64,000 nucleotides of DNA. Source: Ovoidimarina sp038744785 (GTDB lineage Bacteria; Pseudomonadota; Alphaproteobacteria; Rhodobacterales; Rhodobacteraceae). The notes under the pieces were generated by a model. It saw only the letters and a program-made list of their open reading frames with translations, was not told where the DNA came from and did not search any database. The stretch spans positions 1-64,000 of the forward strand of contig JBCDLX010000020.1 of the NCBI GenBank assembly GCA_038744785.1, read 5' to 3'. Of the stretch, positions 1 to 8,805 are shown piece by piece. Made by a program: the position numbers and the translations under genes. How positions within the stretch are numbered: the first letter of the stretch is position 1; the number at the start of each line of letters is the position of its first letter.

Positions 1-1780
1 CGACGGCGGACGCGTAGGATTGAGAATCGACATCACCAGCCAGGTCCGAAGCCGACAACGTGCCGAAAAGGCGGAACAGCGCCTTCGAGATGCGATAGAG
101 GCACTGCCAGCCGGCTTCTGGCTGTTTGATGCCGATGACCGCCTGATAATGTTCAACGAGCGCTACAAGAACATGTTCACACGGTCCGCTGGAGCATTGA
201 GTCGGGGCACCACCTATGAAGATGTGCTGCGCTATGGGCTGCAGCAAGGTCAGTATCCCGAGGCGGAAGGTCGTGAAGAAGCGTGGCTGGCCGAGGTTCT
301 GGAAACCCGGGGGCGGAATGGCTACGAGCTCGAATATCAACTCGACAACGGGCGTTGGATACGGTCGTTCAACTCGCCCACCAGCGAGGGCGGCTACGTT
401 GGGTTCAGGATTGACATTACCGAGCTTAAGAACAAGCAGACCGAGTTGGAACATGCGGCTGAAAGCGACGCCCTGACCGGGCTTCTGAACCGGCGGGGCG
501 TGACGCGGTACCTGGAGGATCTTGAACGATCGATTCCGCTGGACGAAAGGGTCGTCGCACTTCACGTGGATCTCGACAAGTTCAAGGCGGTCAACGACGC
601 CACAGGCCATGAGGCCGGGGATTTCGTTCTTGCGAAGGTTGCCGAGCGCATGCAGCGCGATTGCGATAAGCGTGAGGTTGTCGCGCGGATTGGCGGTGAC
701 GAGTTCCTGCTTCTGGGGCCAACGGATCTGGGAAACAAGGCGCTTGTGGAGCGGGCAGAGAAGATGCGTTCCGCCCTAATCCGCCCGATCGTCTTTCATG
801 GCCGCATCTGCCAGGTGGGCGCAACGGTCGGAGTTGGGACCTGGGAACCGGGTCGCGGACCTGCAGACCGTGTAGTTGCCGACGCCGACACCGCGCTGAA
901 CGTTGGGAAACGCGCGGGTCGAAACTGCACGCGTTTCTTCACATCCGAGATGCGACGCGCCTCTGTCGAGCAAGCCGTCATCGCACAAGACCTTCGGGAG
1001 GCCTTGGAAGAAGGTCAAATCGACGCGTGGTTTCAGCCGCAGTTTTCGACGGATGGGGCCGAGGTCACTGGATTTGAGAGCCTTGCCCGTTGGATGCACC
1101 CCACGCGCGGCGTGATCAGCGCAGGTGTTTTTCTGCCAGCCGCGATCGAGGCTGGCATCGCGGCCGATATCGACCGCGTGGTCCGGCGCAGCAGCCTTGA
1201 GTTTCTGAGTGAGTTGACCGCCGTGATCGGGGGTCGGCCGAAGGTGAGTATCAACATTTCAAGTGCACAGTTGAGCGATGCGTCCATCGTTGGACAGGTG
1301 GACTGGCAAGTTGACGGCAAGGGATTATCGCCAGACCAGGTTCGGATCGAGATCCTCGAATCGACGTTACTTGATGACCGCTCGTCACAGATTGCTGAAA
1401 ACATTCGCGCCTTTGCAGAACGCGGGTACCCCATTGAACTTGACGATTTTGGAACCGGCCATGCGGCCATCGCCAGTTTGCGGCAATACCCGGTTTCGCG
1501 GATCAAAGTTGATCGCAGCTTGGTGCAGGGGATAGACCGCGACGAAAGCTCGTTTGTCATCACTGAGACAATTGTCATTCTGGCCCGCCGCCTTGGGGTT
1601 GAGGTGCTGGCCGAAGGCGTGGAAACGCCAGAGGAACTGGCAATCCTAAGCCGCCTCGGCTGTTCCGCCGTCCAAGGCTACCACTTGGGTCGTCCAATGC
1701 CCGCGCCCGACGCCATCGGGTGGCTGAGTGAGCGTGAAGGCACGATCTGGGGTCCGGCAGAGGGTCGCGTTTACCGCTAG
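1..1780 (+). CDS. PAS-GGDEF-EAL c-di-GMP signalling protein (5' partial)
   Basis: The frame is open from base 2 to the stop at 1780, so the gene begins before the window; the first TTG at 20 is only internal. The first visible residues (GGRVGLRIDIT) are the end of a PAS domain and resemble the end of the next PAS domain (GGYVGFRIDIT, about 390-420). A second PAS follows, then a GGDEF domain with an intact GGDEF signature at 692-706, then an EAL domain where the signature is ESL (1076-1084) with the downstream DDFGTG and EGVE motifs kept. Family knowledge: GGDEF domains make and EAL domains break cyclic di-GMP. The alanine-to-serine change leaves the metal-binding glutamate, so phosphodiesterase activity is possible. 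Its last 4 bases overlap the convergent recR stop. No membrane segment is seen in the visible part. Confidence 0.93.
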   Translation, partial: DGGRVGLRIDITSQVRSRQRAEKAEQRLRDAIEALPAGFWLFDADDRLIMFNERYKNMFTRSAGALSRGTTYEDVLRYGLQQGQYPEAEGREEAWLAEVLETRGRNGYELEYQLDNGRWIRSFNSPTSEGGYVGFRIDITELKNKQTELEHAAESDALTGLLNRRGVTRYLEDLERSIPLDERVVALHVDLDKFKAVNDATGHEAGDFVLAKVAERMQRDCDKREVVARIGGDEFLLLGPTDLGNKALVERAEKMRSALIRPIVFHGRICQVGATVGVGTWEPGRGPADRVVADADTALNVGKRAGRNCTRFFTSEMRRASVEQAVIAQDLREALEEGQIDAWFQPQFSTDGAEVTGFESLARWMHPTRGVISAGVFLPAAIEAGIAADIDRVVRRSSLEFLSELTAVIGGRPKVSINISSAQLSDASIVGQVDWQVDGKGLSPDQVRIEILESTLLDDRSSQIAENIRAFAERGYPIELDDFGTGHAAIASLRQYPVSRIKVDRSLVQGIDRDESSFVITETIVILARRLGVEVLAEGVETPEELAILSRLGCSAVQGYHLGRPMPAPDAIGWLSEREGTIWGPAEGRVYR

Positions 1781-2394
1781 AAACTACGCCGTGCTCGCAG
1801 GGCCGCGCCGATTGTGCCATCGTCCAGAAAATCAAGCTCGCCGCCAATTGGTACGCCCTGCGCCAGCGATGTAACTTTGACGGTATCTGGAAGCTGATCG
1901 GCGATATAATGCGCCGTGGTTTGACCATCGACGGTGGCGCCGGTCGCAAGGATCACCTCGGAGACCGCTTCGGTTTTGATCCGATCCAACAGGCGCGGGA
2001 TCCGCAGGTCTTCAGGCCCGATTGCGTCCAGAGCCGAAAGGGTGCCGCCCAAAACGTGGTAGCGTCCTTTGAAAACACCTGCACGCTCCATCGCCCACAG
2101 ATCGGCCACGTCTTCGACCACGCAAATTTCCCCGGTTGCCCGTGCCTCGTCGGCGCAGATGTCGCAAATCTGACCGGCGCCGATGTTGCCGCAGTTCAGG
2201 CATTCTCGCGCGGTCTCTGCGACCCGGGCCATCGCGTCCGCCAAAGGCCGCATCTGCGCGCCGCGCTTCTTTATTAGATGCAAAACGGCCCTACGGGCAG
2301 ATCGAGGGCCCAGCCCAGGCAGCTTGGCCATCATTTCGATCAGCGTTTCGATATCCGAGGACGGGCCTGTCAATTCATAAACTGCCCGGGGCAC
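1777..2394 (-). CDS. recR: Recombination mediator protein RecR
   Basis: RecR works with RecO, and RecF where present, to load RecA on gapped DNA during repair. The N-terminal helix-hairpin-helix (KLPGLGPRSARR) is followed by a four-cysteine zinc finger (CLNC...CDIC) and a Toprim region with a C-terminal GG-E-DFLDDGT stretch, as in the family. Two starts are possible: GTG at 2394 (205 aa) or TTG at 2373 (199 aa, the usual RecR length); neither has a strong Shine-Dalgarno. It lies just downstream of ybaB and dnaX on the same strand, the classic dnaX-ybaB-recR order, so it is probably the last gene of that operon. Its stop overlaps the end of the GGDEF-EAL gene by 4 bases. Confidence 0.96.
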   Translation of the reverse strand: MPRAVYELTGPSSDIETLIEMMAKLPGLGPRSARRAVLHLIKKRGAQMRPLADAMARVAETARECLNCGNIGAGQICDICADEARATGEICVVEDVADLWAMERAGVFKGRYHVLGGTLSALDAIGPEDLRIPRLLDRIKTEAVSEVILATGATVDGQTTAHYIADQLPDTVKVTSLAQGVPIGGELDFLDDGTIGAALRARRSF

Positions 2395-2414
2395 AGCCCC
2401 AGGGCGCGCCTGCT

Positions 2415-2759
2415 TTAGAACGGAAGCTTCATGTCGGCGGGCAGCCCCAGCCCGTCGGTGATTTTCTGCATCTCTTCGGCGCTTTTTTCCTGTGCCTTGG
2501 CCTGCGCGTCCTTGATCGCAGCAAGAATCAGGTCTTCGACAACCTCTTTGTCATCGGCGTTGAAGATAGAAGGATCGATATCCAGCGCTGTAAGTTCACC
2601 CTTCGCGGTCGCCGTTGCTTTGACCATGCCTGCGCCGCTTTCACCCATGACGGTGATTGTGTCCAAAGCCTCTTGCATCTCGGCCATCTTGCCCTGCATC
2701 TCTTGCGCGGCTTTCATCATCTTGCCCATGTCGCCCAGGCCGCCCAATCCCTTGAACAT
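2415..2759 (-). CDS. YbaB/EbfC family nucleoid-associated protein
   Basis: This 114-aa protein starts MFKGLGGLGDM and has the family's methionine- and glutamine-rich N-terminal helix (KMMKAAQEMQGKMAEMQ), a central beta section and a C-terminal helical tail. YbaB/EbfC proteins are dimeric DNA-binding proteins that coat the nucleoid. I chose ATG 2759 because an AGGA lies 8 bases before it; in-frame ATG 2768 and a longer form from 2789 also exist. It sits between dnaX and recR, the conserved arrangement, and is very likely co-transcribed with both. Confidence 0.94.
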   Translation of the reverse strand: MFKGLGGLGDMGKMMKAAQEMQGKMAEMQEALDTITVMGESGAGMVKATATAKGELTALDIDPSIFNADDKEVVEDLILAAIKDAQAKAQEKSAEEMQKITDGLGLPADMKLPF

Positions 2760-2885
2760 CTCTGCCATCCTATTTGTTTCGGGTTGCACCCGGGATACGC
2801 CACCCTAGGCGCCCCATCAAGCGACAGGCGGGTTTAAACGCTCCTCGCGGGGTCTCCTGAACACGCCCGAAGAGTATTGCCGCGC

Positions 2886-4637
2886 CTACTCCTCTTCGAA
2901 CGGGTCCCATTCCTCAGAAACTTCTGGCAGCGCTTCCTCAGCGGCTTCGGTTTCCAGCGCGGCCCGCGTCGTGACCTTTCGGATCTTTGCCTCGGGAAAA
3001 GCCGTGAAGACGGCTCTGACCAGCGGGTGGTCCTGCGCCTCGGCCAATGCGGCGTCGGCTTCGGCATCGCGAAGCTCCGCAAGTGTCGGCGCCCCTCCAG
3101 ATCCCGTCACGCTGACGGCCCAGCGGGCGCCTGTCCAAGCCTGAAGCCGCTGACCGAGCTTGGATGCTAGGTTCGCGGGCGCAGCGTCCGACAGCTCAAA
3201 TTCAATTCTGCCGGGCGCATAGCTGACCAGCTTTACCCCGGTTTCGACCTCAATCAGAAGTTGGACGTCGCGGTTCGCCCGGATCAATTCGACGACGCTG
3301 TCAAAGCTCGCAAATCGCGCAAGGCTTGTTTCGGGGGTGCGGACCGGTGCCAACGCTTGTGTCGCCGTTCCGCTTTGCGTGGGCGCTGGCATGGGTTGCG
3401 CCGGTTCTGCTGTGGGTGCCCTGCCTTGTCCGCCGCCACGGGGTCCCGACGGCGAAGGCGGGCTTGGCGGAGCCTCACCCAGTTTGCGGACCATTTCCTC
3501 GGGGCTTGGCAAATCGGCCACATGGGTCAAGCGGATCACTGCCATTTCAGCGGCCATCATAGCGTTCGGTGCTTGCGCGACTTCTTCGAGCGCTTTCAGT
3601 AACATCTGCCACATGCGGGTCAGAACCCGCATCGGCAGCGCGTAGGCCATGGCCAGTCCACGCGCGCGTTCGTCTGGGGAAACGGTCGGGTCGTCGGCCG
3701 CCTCGGGCGTGATCTTTATGACGCTGATCCAGTGCGTGACCTCGGCCAGATCGCGCAACACTGCCGCTGGATCGGCGCCGTCGGCATATTGCGCCGACAA
3801 CTCGCCCAAGGCGCCGGCGGCATCGCCTTTCATCAGCAGATCGAACAGGTCCAGAACCCTGCCCCGGTCGGCCAGGCCCAGCATCGCACGCACCTGATCG
3901 GCTGTTGTTTCGCCCGCGCCGTGCGCAATCGCCTGATCAAGAAGGCTCATCGCATCACGGGCCGACCCTTCGGCCGCGCGTGTAATCAGCGCCAGCGCGT
4001 CATCCGCAATCGACGCCGACTCGCGTTTTGCCACACCCTGAAGATGGTCAATCATCACTTCTGGCTCGATCCGCCTTAAGTCGAATCGCTGGCAGCGGGA
4101 TAGGACCGTCACGGGGACTTTGCGGATCTCTGTCGTCGCGAAGATGAATTTCACATGCCTTGGCGGTTCCTCAAGTGTCTTCAAAAGCGCGTTGAATGCC
4201 GATGAGGATAGCATGTGCACTTCGTCGATAATGAAGACCTTGAACCTGGCTTTCGCGGGTGCGTAGGCGACCGTGTCGATGATGACGTCGCGCACATTGG
4301 CCACTCCGGTGTTTGAGGCGGCGTCGATCTCCATGACGTCGATATGCGTGCCCTCGGCGATCTCGCGGCAATTTTCGCACACACCGCAGGGCTCGGTCGT
4401 GGGGCCACCGGTGCCGTCCGACCCGATGCAGTTCATGCCCTTTGCGATGATGCGCGCGGTCGTGGTCTTGCCCGTCCCGCGGATGCCGGTCAGCATAAAC
4501 GCTTGGGCGATCCGATCGGCTTCGAATGCGTTTCGGAGCGTTCGAACCATAGAATCCTGTCCGATCAGGTCTGCGAACGTCTGTGGCCGGTATTTCCGGG
4601 CCAGGACCTGATAGCCGGGCTCTTGGGATTCGCTCAT
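2886..4637 (-). CDS. dnaX: DNA polymerase III subunit gamma/tau
   Basis: DnaX is the ATPase of the clamp-loader complex; tau also couples the polymerase cores and helicase. The 583-aa product has the Walker A motif GIRGTGKTTT (51-60), the zinc-binding cysteines C70, C84, C87 and C90, a Walker B DEVH, and the sensor region SRCQRFDLRR. A proline/glycine-rich linker at about residues 385-425 leads to a C-terminal tau-type domain and an acidic end. Start ATG 4637 is preceded by CGGAG with good spacing. It is the first gene of the dnaX-ybaB-recR operon on the minus strand. I saw no obvious A-AAA-AAG slippage site in the linker, so separate gamma production by frameshift cannot be claimed. Confidence 0.97.
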   Translation of the reverse strand: MSESQEPGYQVLARKYRPQTFADLIGQDSMVRTLRNAFEADRIAQAFMLTGIRGTGKTTTARIIAKGMNCIGSDGTGGPTTEPCGVCENCREIAEGTHIDVMEIDAASNTGVANVRDVIIDTVAYAPAKARFKVFIIDEVHMLSSSAFNALLKTLEEPPRHVKFIFATTEIRKVPVTVLSRCQRFDLRRIEPEVMIDHLQGVAKRESASIADDALALITRAAEGSARDAMSLLDQAIAHGAGETTADQVRAMLGLADRGRVLDLFDLLMKGDAAGALGELSAQYADGADPAAVLRDLAEVTHWISVIKITPEAADDPTVSPDERARGLAMAYALPMRVLTRMWQMLLKALEEVAQAPNAMMAAEMAVIRLTHVADLPSPEEMVRKLGEAPPSPPSPSGPRGGGQGRAPTAEPAQPMPAPTQSGTATQALAPVRTPETSLARFASFDSVVELIRANRDVQLLIEVETGVKLVSYAPGRIEFELSDAAPANLASKLGQRLQAWTGARWAVSVTGSGGAPTLAELRDAEADAALAEAQDHPLVRAVFTAFPEAKIRKVTTRAALETEAAEEALPEVSEEWDPFEEE

Positions 4638-4720
4638 TCTGGCTCCGTATCGCGTTGCCGAAACTTACGGGTAGCGCGCGGCGGGGTAAACCGGGAACGT
4701 CCGTTGCCTGACAAACGGCG

Positions 4721-4897
4721 ATGCTTTACTATGCCAAGGCCGTCAGGGGCGGCATCCGGGTCCGCGGAAAGGCGCATCGCCACCCCGAACTTGAAGACCA
4801 CATCGATCGGTTCTTCCTGCCCGACATGGCGGACCAGCGGGCGTATCCGGAGGATACCGATGCCACTTTCCATCGATCACCTACGGCGGCAGGCTAA
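4721..4897 (+). CDS. Small ORF upstream of the ankyrin gene (58 aa, uncertain)
   Basis: An ATG at 4721 opens 58 codons (starting MLYYAKAVRGG) that end at a TAA at 4895-4897, 38 bases inside the ankyrin gene in another frame. No Shine-Dalgarno precedes it. The product has a basic first half and an HPELEDHIDRFFLPD stretch that looks protein-like, but I do not recognise it. It could be a leader peptide coupled to the downstream gene, a decayed gene, or chance in the 222-bp dnaX-ankyrin gap. Confidence 0.25.
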   Translation: MLYYAKAVRGGIRVRGKAHRHPELEDHIDRFFLPDMADQRAYPEDTDATFHRSPTAAG

Positions 4898-6383
4898 AGC
4901 CCTCCGCCGAGACTATGACGCGGGTTTGCCCGAAGCAGAGCAGCGTGTCATCGCGGTTTTGCCTGAAATCGGCAAGCTGAGACATGCCGATGCTTTGCAT
5001 ATCATCGCGCGCGAGGCGGGCCATGCGAGTTGGCCAAAACTCAAGATCGCGTCCGAAATTGCAGCGCTCGATCGTGACGCGCGCGCAGAGCGTTTGAAGA
5101 TGGCGCTGTTCTTTGGCCAACACTGGGTGGTCGAACGACTATTGGCCGATGATCCGGGTCTGGGCGATGTGAACCTTGGACTTCAGATCGCACTTTTGCG
5201 CATCAACGCAGTTTCAGAACGGCTGAAATCAGATCCGGAGGCAGCAACGCGGGTGATCGGGGTCCGCGCGCCTATCCTGCACCTCGCCTTTTCGCAGCAC
5301 TGGCGGCAGGTTCCGGGCGGTGCAGAGGCGTCTGTGGCGCTTGCAGATCTGCTTGTCGCGGGCGGGGCCGATGTGAATGCAAGCTACCCCGCCGGGCCGG
5401 ACGCCGACAACGAACTTTCCGCGCTTTACGGGGCGCTCGGACATGCCGGGAACCTCGCGTTGGCAGAGTGGCTTTTGGAGCGGGGGGCCGACCCGAACGA
5501 CGATGAGTCGCTTTACCATTCGACCGAGCTTGGGTCGTCCGACGGACTTAAGCTTTTGCTGCGTCACGGGGCGAGACCCGAAGGCACGAACGCGCTGTTG
5601 CGAGCGATGGACTTTGACAACCTTGAGATGGTTGAGTTGTTGCTCGACGCAGGCGCCGACCCTAACGAAAACCCTGCGGAACATCCTTCGGGCCAGCCGC
5701 CCCTGGTTATTCCGGGTCTCCATCAGGCCGCGCGCCGGATGTGTTCGGCCGATCTCGCCCGCGTCTTGATTGCGCGTGGCGCGGACGGCACGCAGCCCTT
5801 TCACGGGCACACCGCCTATGCGATTGCAAGAATGCGCGGCAACCGCGCGGTTGCGCAGGTTCTGCAGGACGCGGGGCAGGCCACGGTTCTGGACGAGACC
5901 GAGATGCTTTTGGCAAAGGCCGCCGACGGCCCTGCCGACACGCGCGTCGACCCAAAAAAACTGACTGACGAAACGCGCCGCATCCTTACCCGGATATTGG
6001 GGTTTGACGGCACACTCGACCATGTAAAACGGCTGATCGCCATTGGGATCGACCCGAACTGGACCGACGAACAGGACATGCCCGCGATCCACATTGCAGC
6101 CTGGGAGGGGCATGCGGCGGCGGTCACCTACCTCTTGGGATTCTCTCCCGACCTCGAATTAAAGAACATGTACGGCGGCGATCTGATGGGCACGGTCATT
6201 CATGGGGCCGAGTTCTGTCCGTCCCGCGACCACCGCGATCATCTTGGCGCTGCGCAGGCGATACTGGATGCGGGGTCGCAGCTTCATCGTCATGATATCA
6301 ACGGCTGCGGTGTAGAGGAGATGCGTGACATTTTGGAGGCTTGGGCCGAGGATCACCCGGATCGGGTGGTGGAAGACACCTGA
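4860..6383 (+). CDS. Ankyrin-repeat protein
   Basis: The 507-aa cytoplasmic protein contains at least six ankyrin-like repeats, visible as recurring ALAEWLLERGADPN, VELLLDAGADPNEN, ARVLIARGADG and VTYLLGF segments from about residue 150 to the end. The N-terminal 100 residues (SIDHLRRQAKALRRDY) are helical and carry the start of a family commonly found ahead of ankyrin repeats in proteobacteria. No signal peptide or catalytic domain is visible, so a protein-binding role is inferred from the family. Start ATG 4860 has a strong GGAGG 6 bases upstream. The open frame extends much further upstream, but that part is antisense to dnaX and not credible. It runs divergently from dnaX and just ahead of a small membrane protein. 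Confidence 0.88.
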   Translation: MPLSIDHLRRQAKALRRDYDAGLPEAEQRVIAVLPEIGKLRHADALHIIAREAGHASWPKLKIASEIAALDRDARAERLKMALFFGQHWVVERLLADDPGLGDVNLGLQIALLRINAVSERLKSDPEAATRVIGVRAPILHLAFSQHWRQVPGGAEASVALADLLVAGGADVNASYPAGPDADNELSALYGALGHAGNLALAEWLLERGADPNDDESLYHSTELGSSDGLKLLLRHGARPEGTNALLRAMDFDNLEMVELLLDAGADPNENPAEHPSGQPPLVIPGLHQAARRMCSADLARVLIARGADGTQPFHGHTAYAIARMRGNRAVAQVLQDAGQATVLDETEMLLAKAADGPADTRVDPKKLTDETRRILTRILGFDGTLDHVKRLIAIGIDPNWTDEQDMPAIHIAAWEGHAAAVTYLLGFSPDLELKNMYGGDLMGTVIHGAEFCPSRDHRDHLGAAQAILDAGSQLHRHDINGCGVEEMRDILEAWAEDHPDRVVEDT

Positions 6384-6402
6384 TCGAAGCAGTCTAGAGG
6401 AC

Positions 6403-6711
6403 ATGGAAGCACGCACGTTCTCGTTGATGGTACTGTGGACGGTCTGGGCCCTGGCCTGGGCTGGGTCCTTCGCCGCATTTCTTCTTACAGAGCCATCCAG
6501 TGATGGGTTCGCGCGCGGCATCAACAGGGTGATGGCGTTTCTAGGCTGGCAGGGGGTTGCCGCAATGTTGGCGTTCGCTGTTCTGGGGCTTGGACGGGAG
6601 TGGCCGCGCGGCCACCCAGTGCGCCGGGCCAGCGCGATCCCTGTGATCCTCGCCGGTATTCTTGCGGTCAGTTTGGTCGGTTTCGTGGCGTGGGGCCGCT
6701 TCGGCGTTTGA
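6403..6711 (+). CDS. Small membrane protein, three predicted TM segments
   Basis: A 102-aa protein begins 20 bases after the ankyrin gene stop with AGAGGAC directly before ATG 6403. It has three hydrophobic segments (about residues 6-27, 46-62 and 76-97) separated by short polar loops, the pattern of a small integral membrane protein. I do not recognise a family. Spacing suggests transcription with the ankyrin gene. No catalytic motif is visible. Confidence 0.72.
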   Translation: MEARTFSLMVLWTVWALAWAGSFAAFLLTEPSSDGFARGINRVMAFLGWQGVAAMLAFAVLGLGREWPRGHPVRRASAIPVILAGILAVSLVGFVAWGRFGV

Positions 6712-6847
6712 CCGCTGGGGTCTGCAGCTACCCGTCGATTGTAATGCTGTTCGCCTTGAGTCGCTGCGTTTGTGCCTTGGGTCCGATTTTACGGAGGGCA
6801 GATGAGCCCATCGATTGGGAGAACGGCAAGCGAGTGGGGGTGAAGGG

Positions 6848-6943
6848 TGAGAGGCTGGACAACGACCCAAGCGGGGCTCGTTACGGCTGCTTCCTTCCGG
6901 ACCTGACCGGGTTGGCGAGGTGCCTGCCCGCGCCAACCTCTCA
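6848..6943 (-). ncRNA. ffs: Signal recognition particle RNA, small bacterial type
   Basis: On the minus strand the hallmark SRP domain IV sequence GGTCAGGTCCGGAAGGAAGC is present (centre about 6893), flanked by complementary arms. The outer ends close with GAGAGG (plus-strand 6849-6854) against CCTCTC (6937-6942), giving a hairpin of about 95 nt, the size of alphaproteobacterial 4.5S RNA. It binds Ffh and targets nascent membrane proteins to the translocon. SRP RNA lying near dnaX is a common arrangement in this group. Exact ends are estimated from the pairing. Confidence 0.95.
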
Positions 6944-6984
6944 GCGATGTATCTACTGGCTGTGATGCCTCACATCAAGGGGCA

Positions 6985-7536
6985 TCATCCTAGCAGGCGC
7001 CCTGGCAGATCGCGCAGAATACCTGACGATTTGCGCGCCCGCGCCACAACCCAGGCGCCCTGAATACCGATCAACAGCGTTTCCGCCCTTTCGCGCGCCT
7101 GGGTCGGTGCCAGCCCGAGACGCCTGCCATGACTGGCGATCCCTTCGATCCACCGGTTGTGTGTCCGGGCGACCATGTCACGAAAGGCGTCGTTCTCTGG
7201 GCCGTCAACAAGGATCGAAGCGACAGGACACCCGTCCCATCCCCCGGAGATGTCGAAGAACTTTGCCAGCTTAAAGCATAAGGTGGTGGCACCGTCGCGG
7301 TAATCGCGGGCGTCTGTGAACGCGTCATCGATTATTTCGACCATCCCGTCCGAGGCCCACCTGGCTGCAGACATGGCAAGGTCGGCCTTGCCATTCGGAA
7401 AGTGGTGGTAAAGCGATCCTTTCGGGGCACCGGCGCTGGCGAGGATCTCGTTCAGGCCCACGCCATTGTACCCGCGCAGCCTGAATAGCTGCGCAGCTGT
7501 GGTGATCAACCGTTCGCGTGTCGAAAATTCCGCCAT
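6985..7536 (-). CDS. TetR/AcrR family transcriptional regulator
   Basis: The 183-aa protein has a TetR-type N-terminal helix-turn-helix (TRERLITTAAQLFRLRGYNG...YHHFPNGK, about residues 6-50) and a divergent ligand-binding C-terminal domain. It is divergent from the alpha/beta hydrolase gene at 7614, and the 77-bp space between them holds two near-identical palindromes (7556-7571, 7582-7597) that overlap where both promoters should be. This supports autoregulation and repression of the hydrolase. The C-terminal domain resembles the subgroup with a short segment around GCPVASILVDGPEN. The ligand cannot be told from sequence. Confidence 0.93.
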   Translation of the reverse strand: MAEFSTRERLITTAAQLFRLRGYNGVGLNEILASAGAPKGSLYHHFPNGKADLAMSAARWASDGMVEIIDDAFTDARDYRDGATTLCFKLAKFFDISGGWDGCPVASILVDGPENDAFRDMVARTHNRWIEGIASHGRRLGLAPTQARERAETLLIGIQGAWVVARARKSSGILRDLPGRLLG

Positions 7537-7555
7537 GGCAAAAGCATATGATGAC

Positions 7556-7571
7556 TAGACCGGTCGGTCTA
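7556..7571. promoter_or_regulatory. Predicted TetR operator 1
   Basis: TAGACCGGTCGGTCTA: half-sites TAGACCG and CGGTCTA are perfect inverted repeats around a GT centre. It lies 19 bases upstream of the regulator's start codon. Its near-twin is centred 26 bp away. Confidence 0.75.
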
Positions 7572-7581
7572 TAGCTGATAC

Positions 7582-7597
7582 TAAACCGACCGGTCTA
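7582..7597. promoter_or_regulatory. Predicted TetR operator 2
   Basis: TAAACCGACCGGTCTA: the same half-site pair as operator 1 with one mismatch in the left arm, 16 bases upstream of the hydrolase GTG start. The pair suggests two repressor dimers controlling both divergent genes. Confidence 0.75.
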
Positions 7598-7613
7598 TAT
7601 AGGATGAAGCCTA

Positions 7614-8471
7614 GTGAATGCACCCAATGCTCCGCTCCGCCCGGATGTCGAGGACATTTCCTTTTCAGCCGACATCGCGATGCTGTCCGGTAAGCTCTAT
7701 CGCGCCGCCAGACCCAAAGCCGCCGCCGTCATTCATGGCGCTACAGGCGTGCCCGCACACTACTATGGCTACTTCGCGGCATGGTTGGCGGAACAAGGGG
7801 TGATGTGTCTGACATACGACTATCGGGATTTCGGAATCTCGTCTCAAGGTCATCCACATGCCTCCGATGCGACCCTCGCCGACTGGGGATTGCGGGATCA
7901 ACCAGCAGCACAGGACTTGCTTGAACGTCTTGCACCGGGCGTTCCCATCTGGGTCATTGGCCACTCCATCGGCGGTCTGATGGTGCCCTTTCACGCCAAC
8001 GCCGCGCGAATCGACCGGTTGATCACAGTGGCATCGGGACCGATCCACACGTCAGATCTTTCGCTGCGTTGGAAGGCCCTGTCGGCCATGCTCTGGTACG
8101 GGCCGGGTGCCGTTCTCACGCAGGTTTTGGGGTATTTGCCAGGCCGGATGCTCGGCCTTGGCACCGACCTGCCCAGCGGCGTTTTTTGGCAATGGCGGCG
8201 ATGGTGCACGACACGTGGATTTTGGCTTTCGGAAATCGGGGCGCGCCTGCCCATGCCAGACTGCCGATCGTTTCGCGGGCACCTTCGGTGTGTGGCGATC
8301 GGCGACGACGGGATGGTGCCACCTGCCGCGGTCTGGCGATTGATGCAGCTCTATCCCGAGGCGGCAAAGCAGCAGGCGATCGTCCGCCCCGACGGACGCG
8401 CAATCGGACATATCGCCGTGTTCTCGCGCGAACACGCGCAGCACTGGCCAAGCCTTATCGGCACCGCCTAA
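7614..8471 (+). CDS. Alpha/beta hydrolase, serine-type
   Basis: The 285-aa protein has the alpha/beta hydrolase nucleophile elbow GHSIGG (serine at about residue 117), an oxyanion-region HGATG near residue 40, and a late aspartate and histidine (IGDDGMVP near 230; GRAIGHIAVF near 265) that could complete a triad. It resembles the serine aminopeptidase/monoacylglycerol-lipase-like group often annotated as predicted alpha/beta hydrolases. Start GTG 7614 has AGGA 9 bases upstream. It is probably controlled by the divergent TetR gene through two operators. Its last 4 bases overlap the convergent TfoX-like gene. The substrate is unknown. Confidence 0.88.
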   Translation: MNAPNAPLRPDVEDISFSADIAMLSGKLYRAARPKAAAVIHGATGVPAHYYGYFAAWLAEQGVMCLTYDYRDFGISSQGHPHASDATLADWGLRDQPAAQDLLERLAPGVPIWVIGHSIGGLMVPFHANAARIDRLITVASGPIHTSDLSLRWKALSAMLWYGPGAVLTQVLGYLPGRMLGLGTDLPSGVFWQWRRWCTTRGFWLSEIGARLPMPDCRSFRGHLRCVAIGDDGMVPPAAVWRLMQLYPEAAKQQAIVRPDGRAIGHIAVFSREHAQHWPSLIGTA

Positions 8472-8797
8472 CGTTTCGTCGGTTTGGGCTTCAGCGTCGT
8501 GGCAAAATTCGCCGACCTTACAAAGAGCGCCCGAAACGCCGTATCGTCTTGGATTACCGTATCTGGAACCGCCACGTAGCCGCGCATAACCCGCCCGTAC
8601 TGTGTCACCTCCGCTGGACCATACTGGGCCTCGAAATCGGCGCGGTCGGTGTCCGCCAGCCTTACAGCCAGTGTGCCGTCCGGTGCCAGAAAACTGAACA
8701 TGTTGCCGTTCATCGCAGTGTAGGGTTGCGTTTTCCCCTTTAGCGCATGGCCTTCTGCGGCCTTCGCATAGGCAAGCCGTTTCGTCTCACGGTCCAC
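8468..8797 (-). CDS. TfoX N-terminal-like domain protein
   Basis: This 109-aa protein has the layout of a TfoX N-terminal domain (MmcQ/YjbR-like fold): a short helix, NMFSFLAPDGTLAVRL strands, and a VMRGYVAVPD segment. TfoX/Sxy regulates competence in gammaproteobacteria; single-domain relatives elsewhere have unknown roles. Two starts are possible, TTG 8803 or GTG 8797; I prefer GTG because AGGG lies 6 bases upstream. It follows the ABC permease by 8 bases on the same strand, so it is probably co-transcribed with that importer. The tail is basic (KPKPTKR). Confidence 0.75.
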   Translation of the reverse strand: MDRETKRLAYAKAAEGHALKGKTQPYTAMNGNMFSFLAPDGTLAVRLADTDRADFEAQYGPAEVTQYGRVMRGYVAVPDTVIQDDTAFRALFVRSANFATTLKPKPTKR

Positions 8798-8805
8798 CGC
8801 CAACC

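Noticed and set aside
4344..4859. Upstream extension of the ankyrin frame
   Set aside because: It is antisense to dnaX and the strong GGAGG points to ATG 4860.
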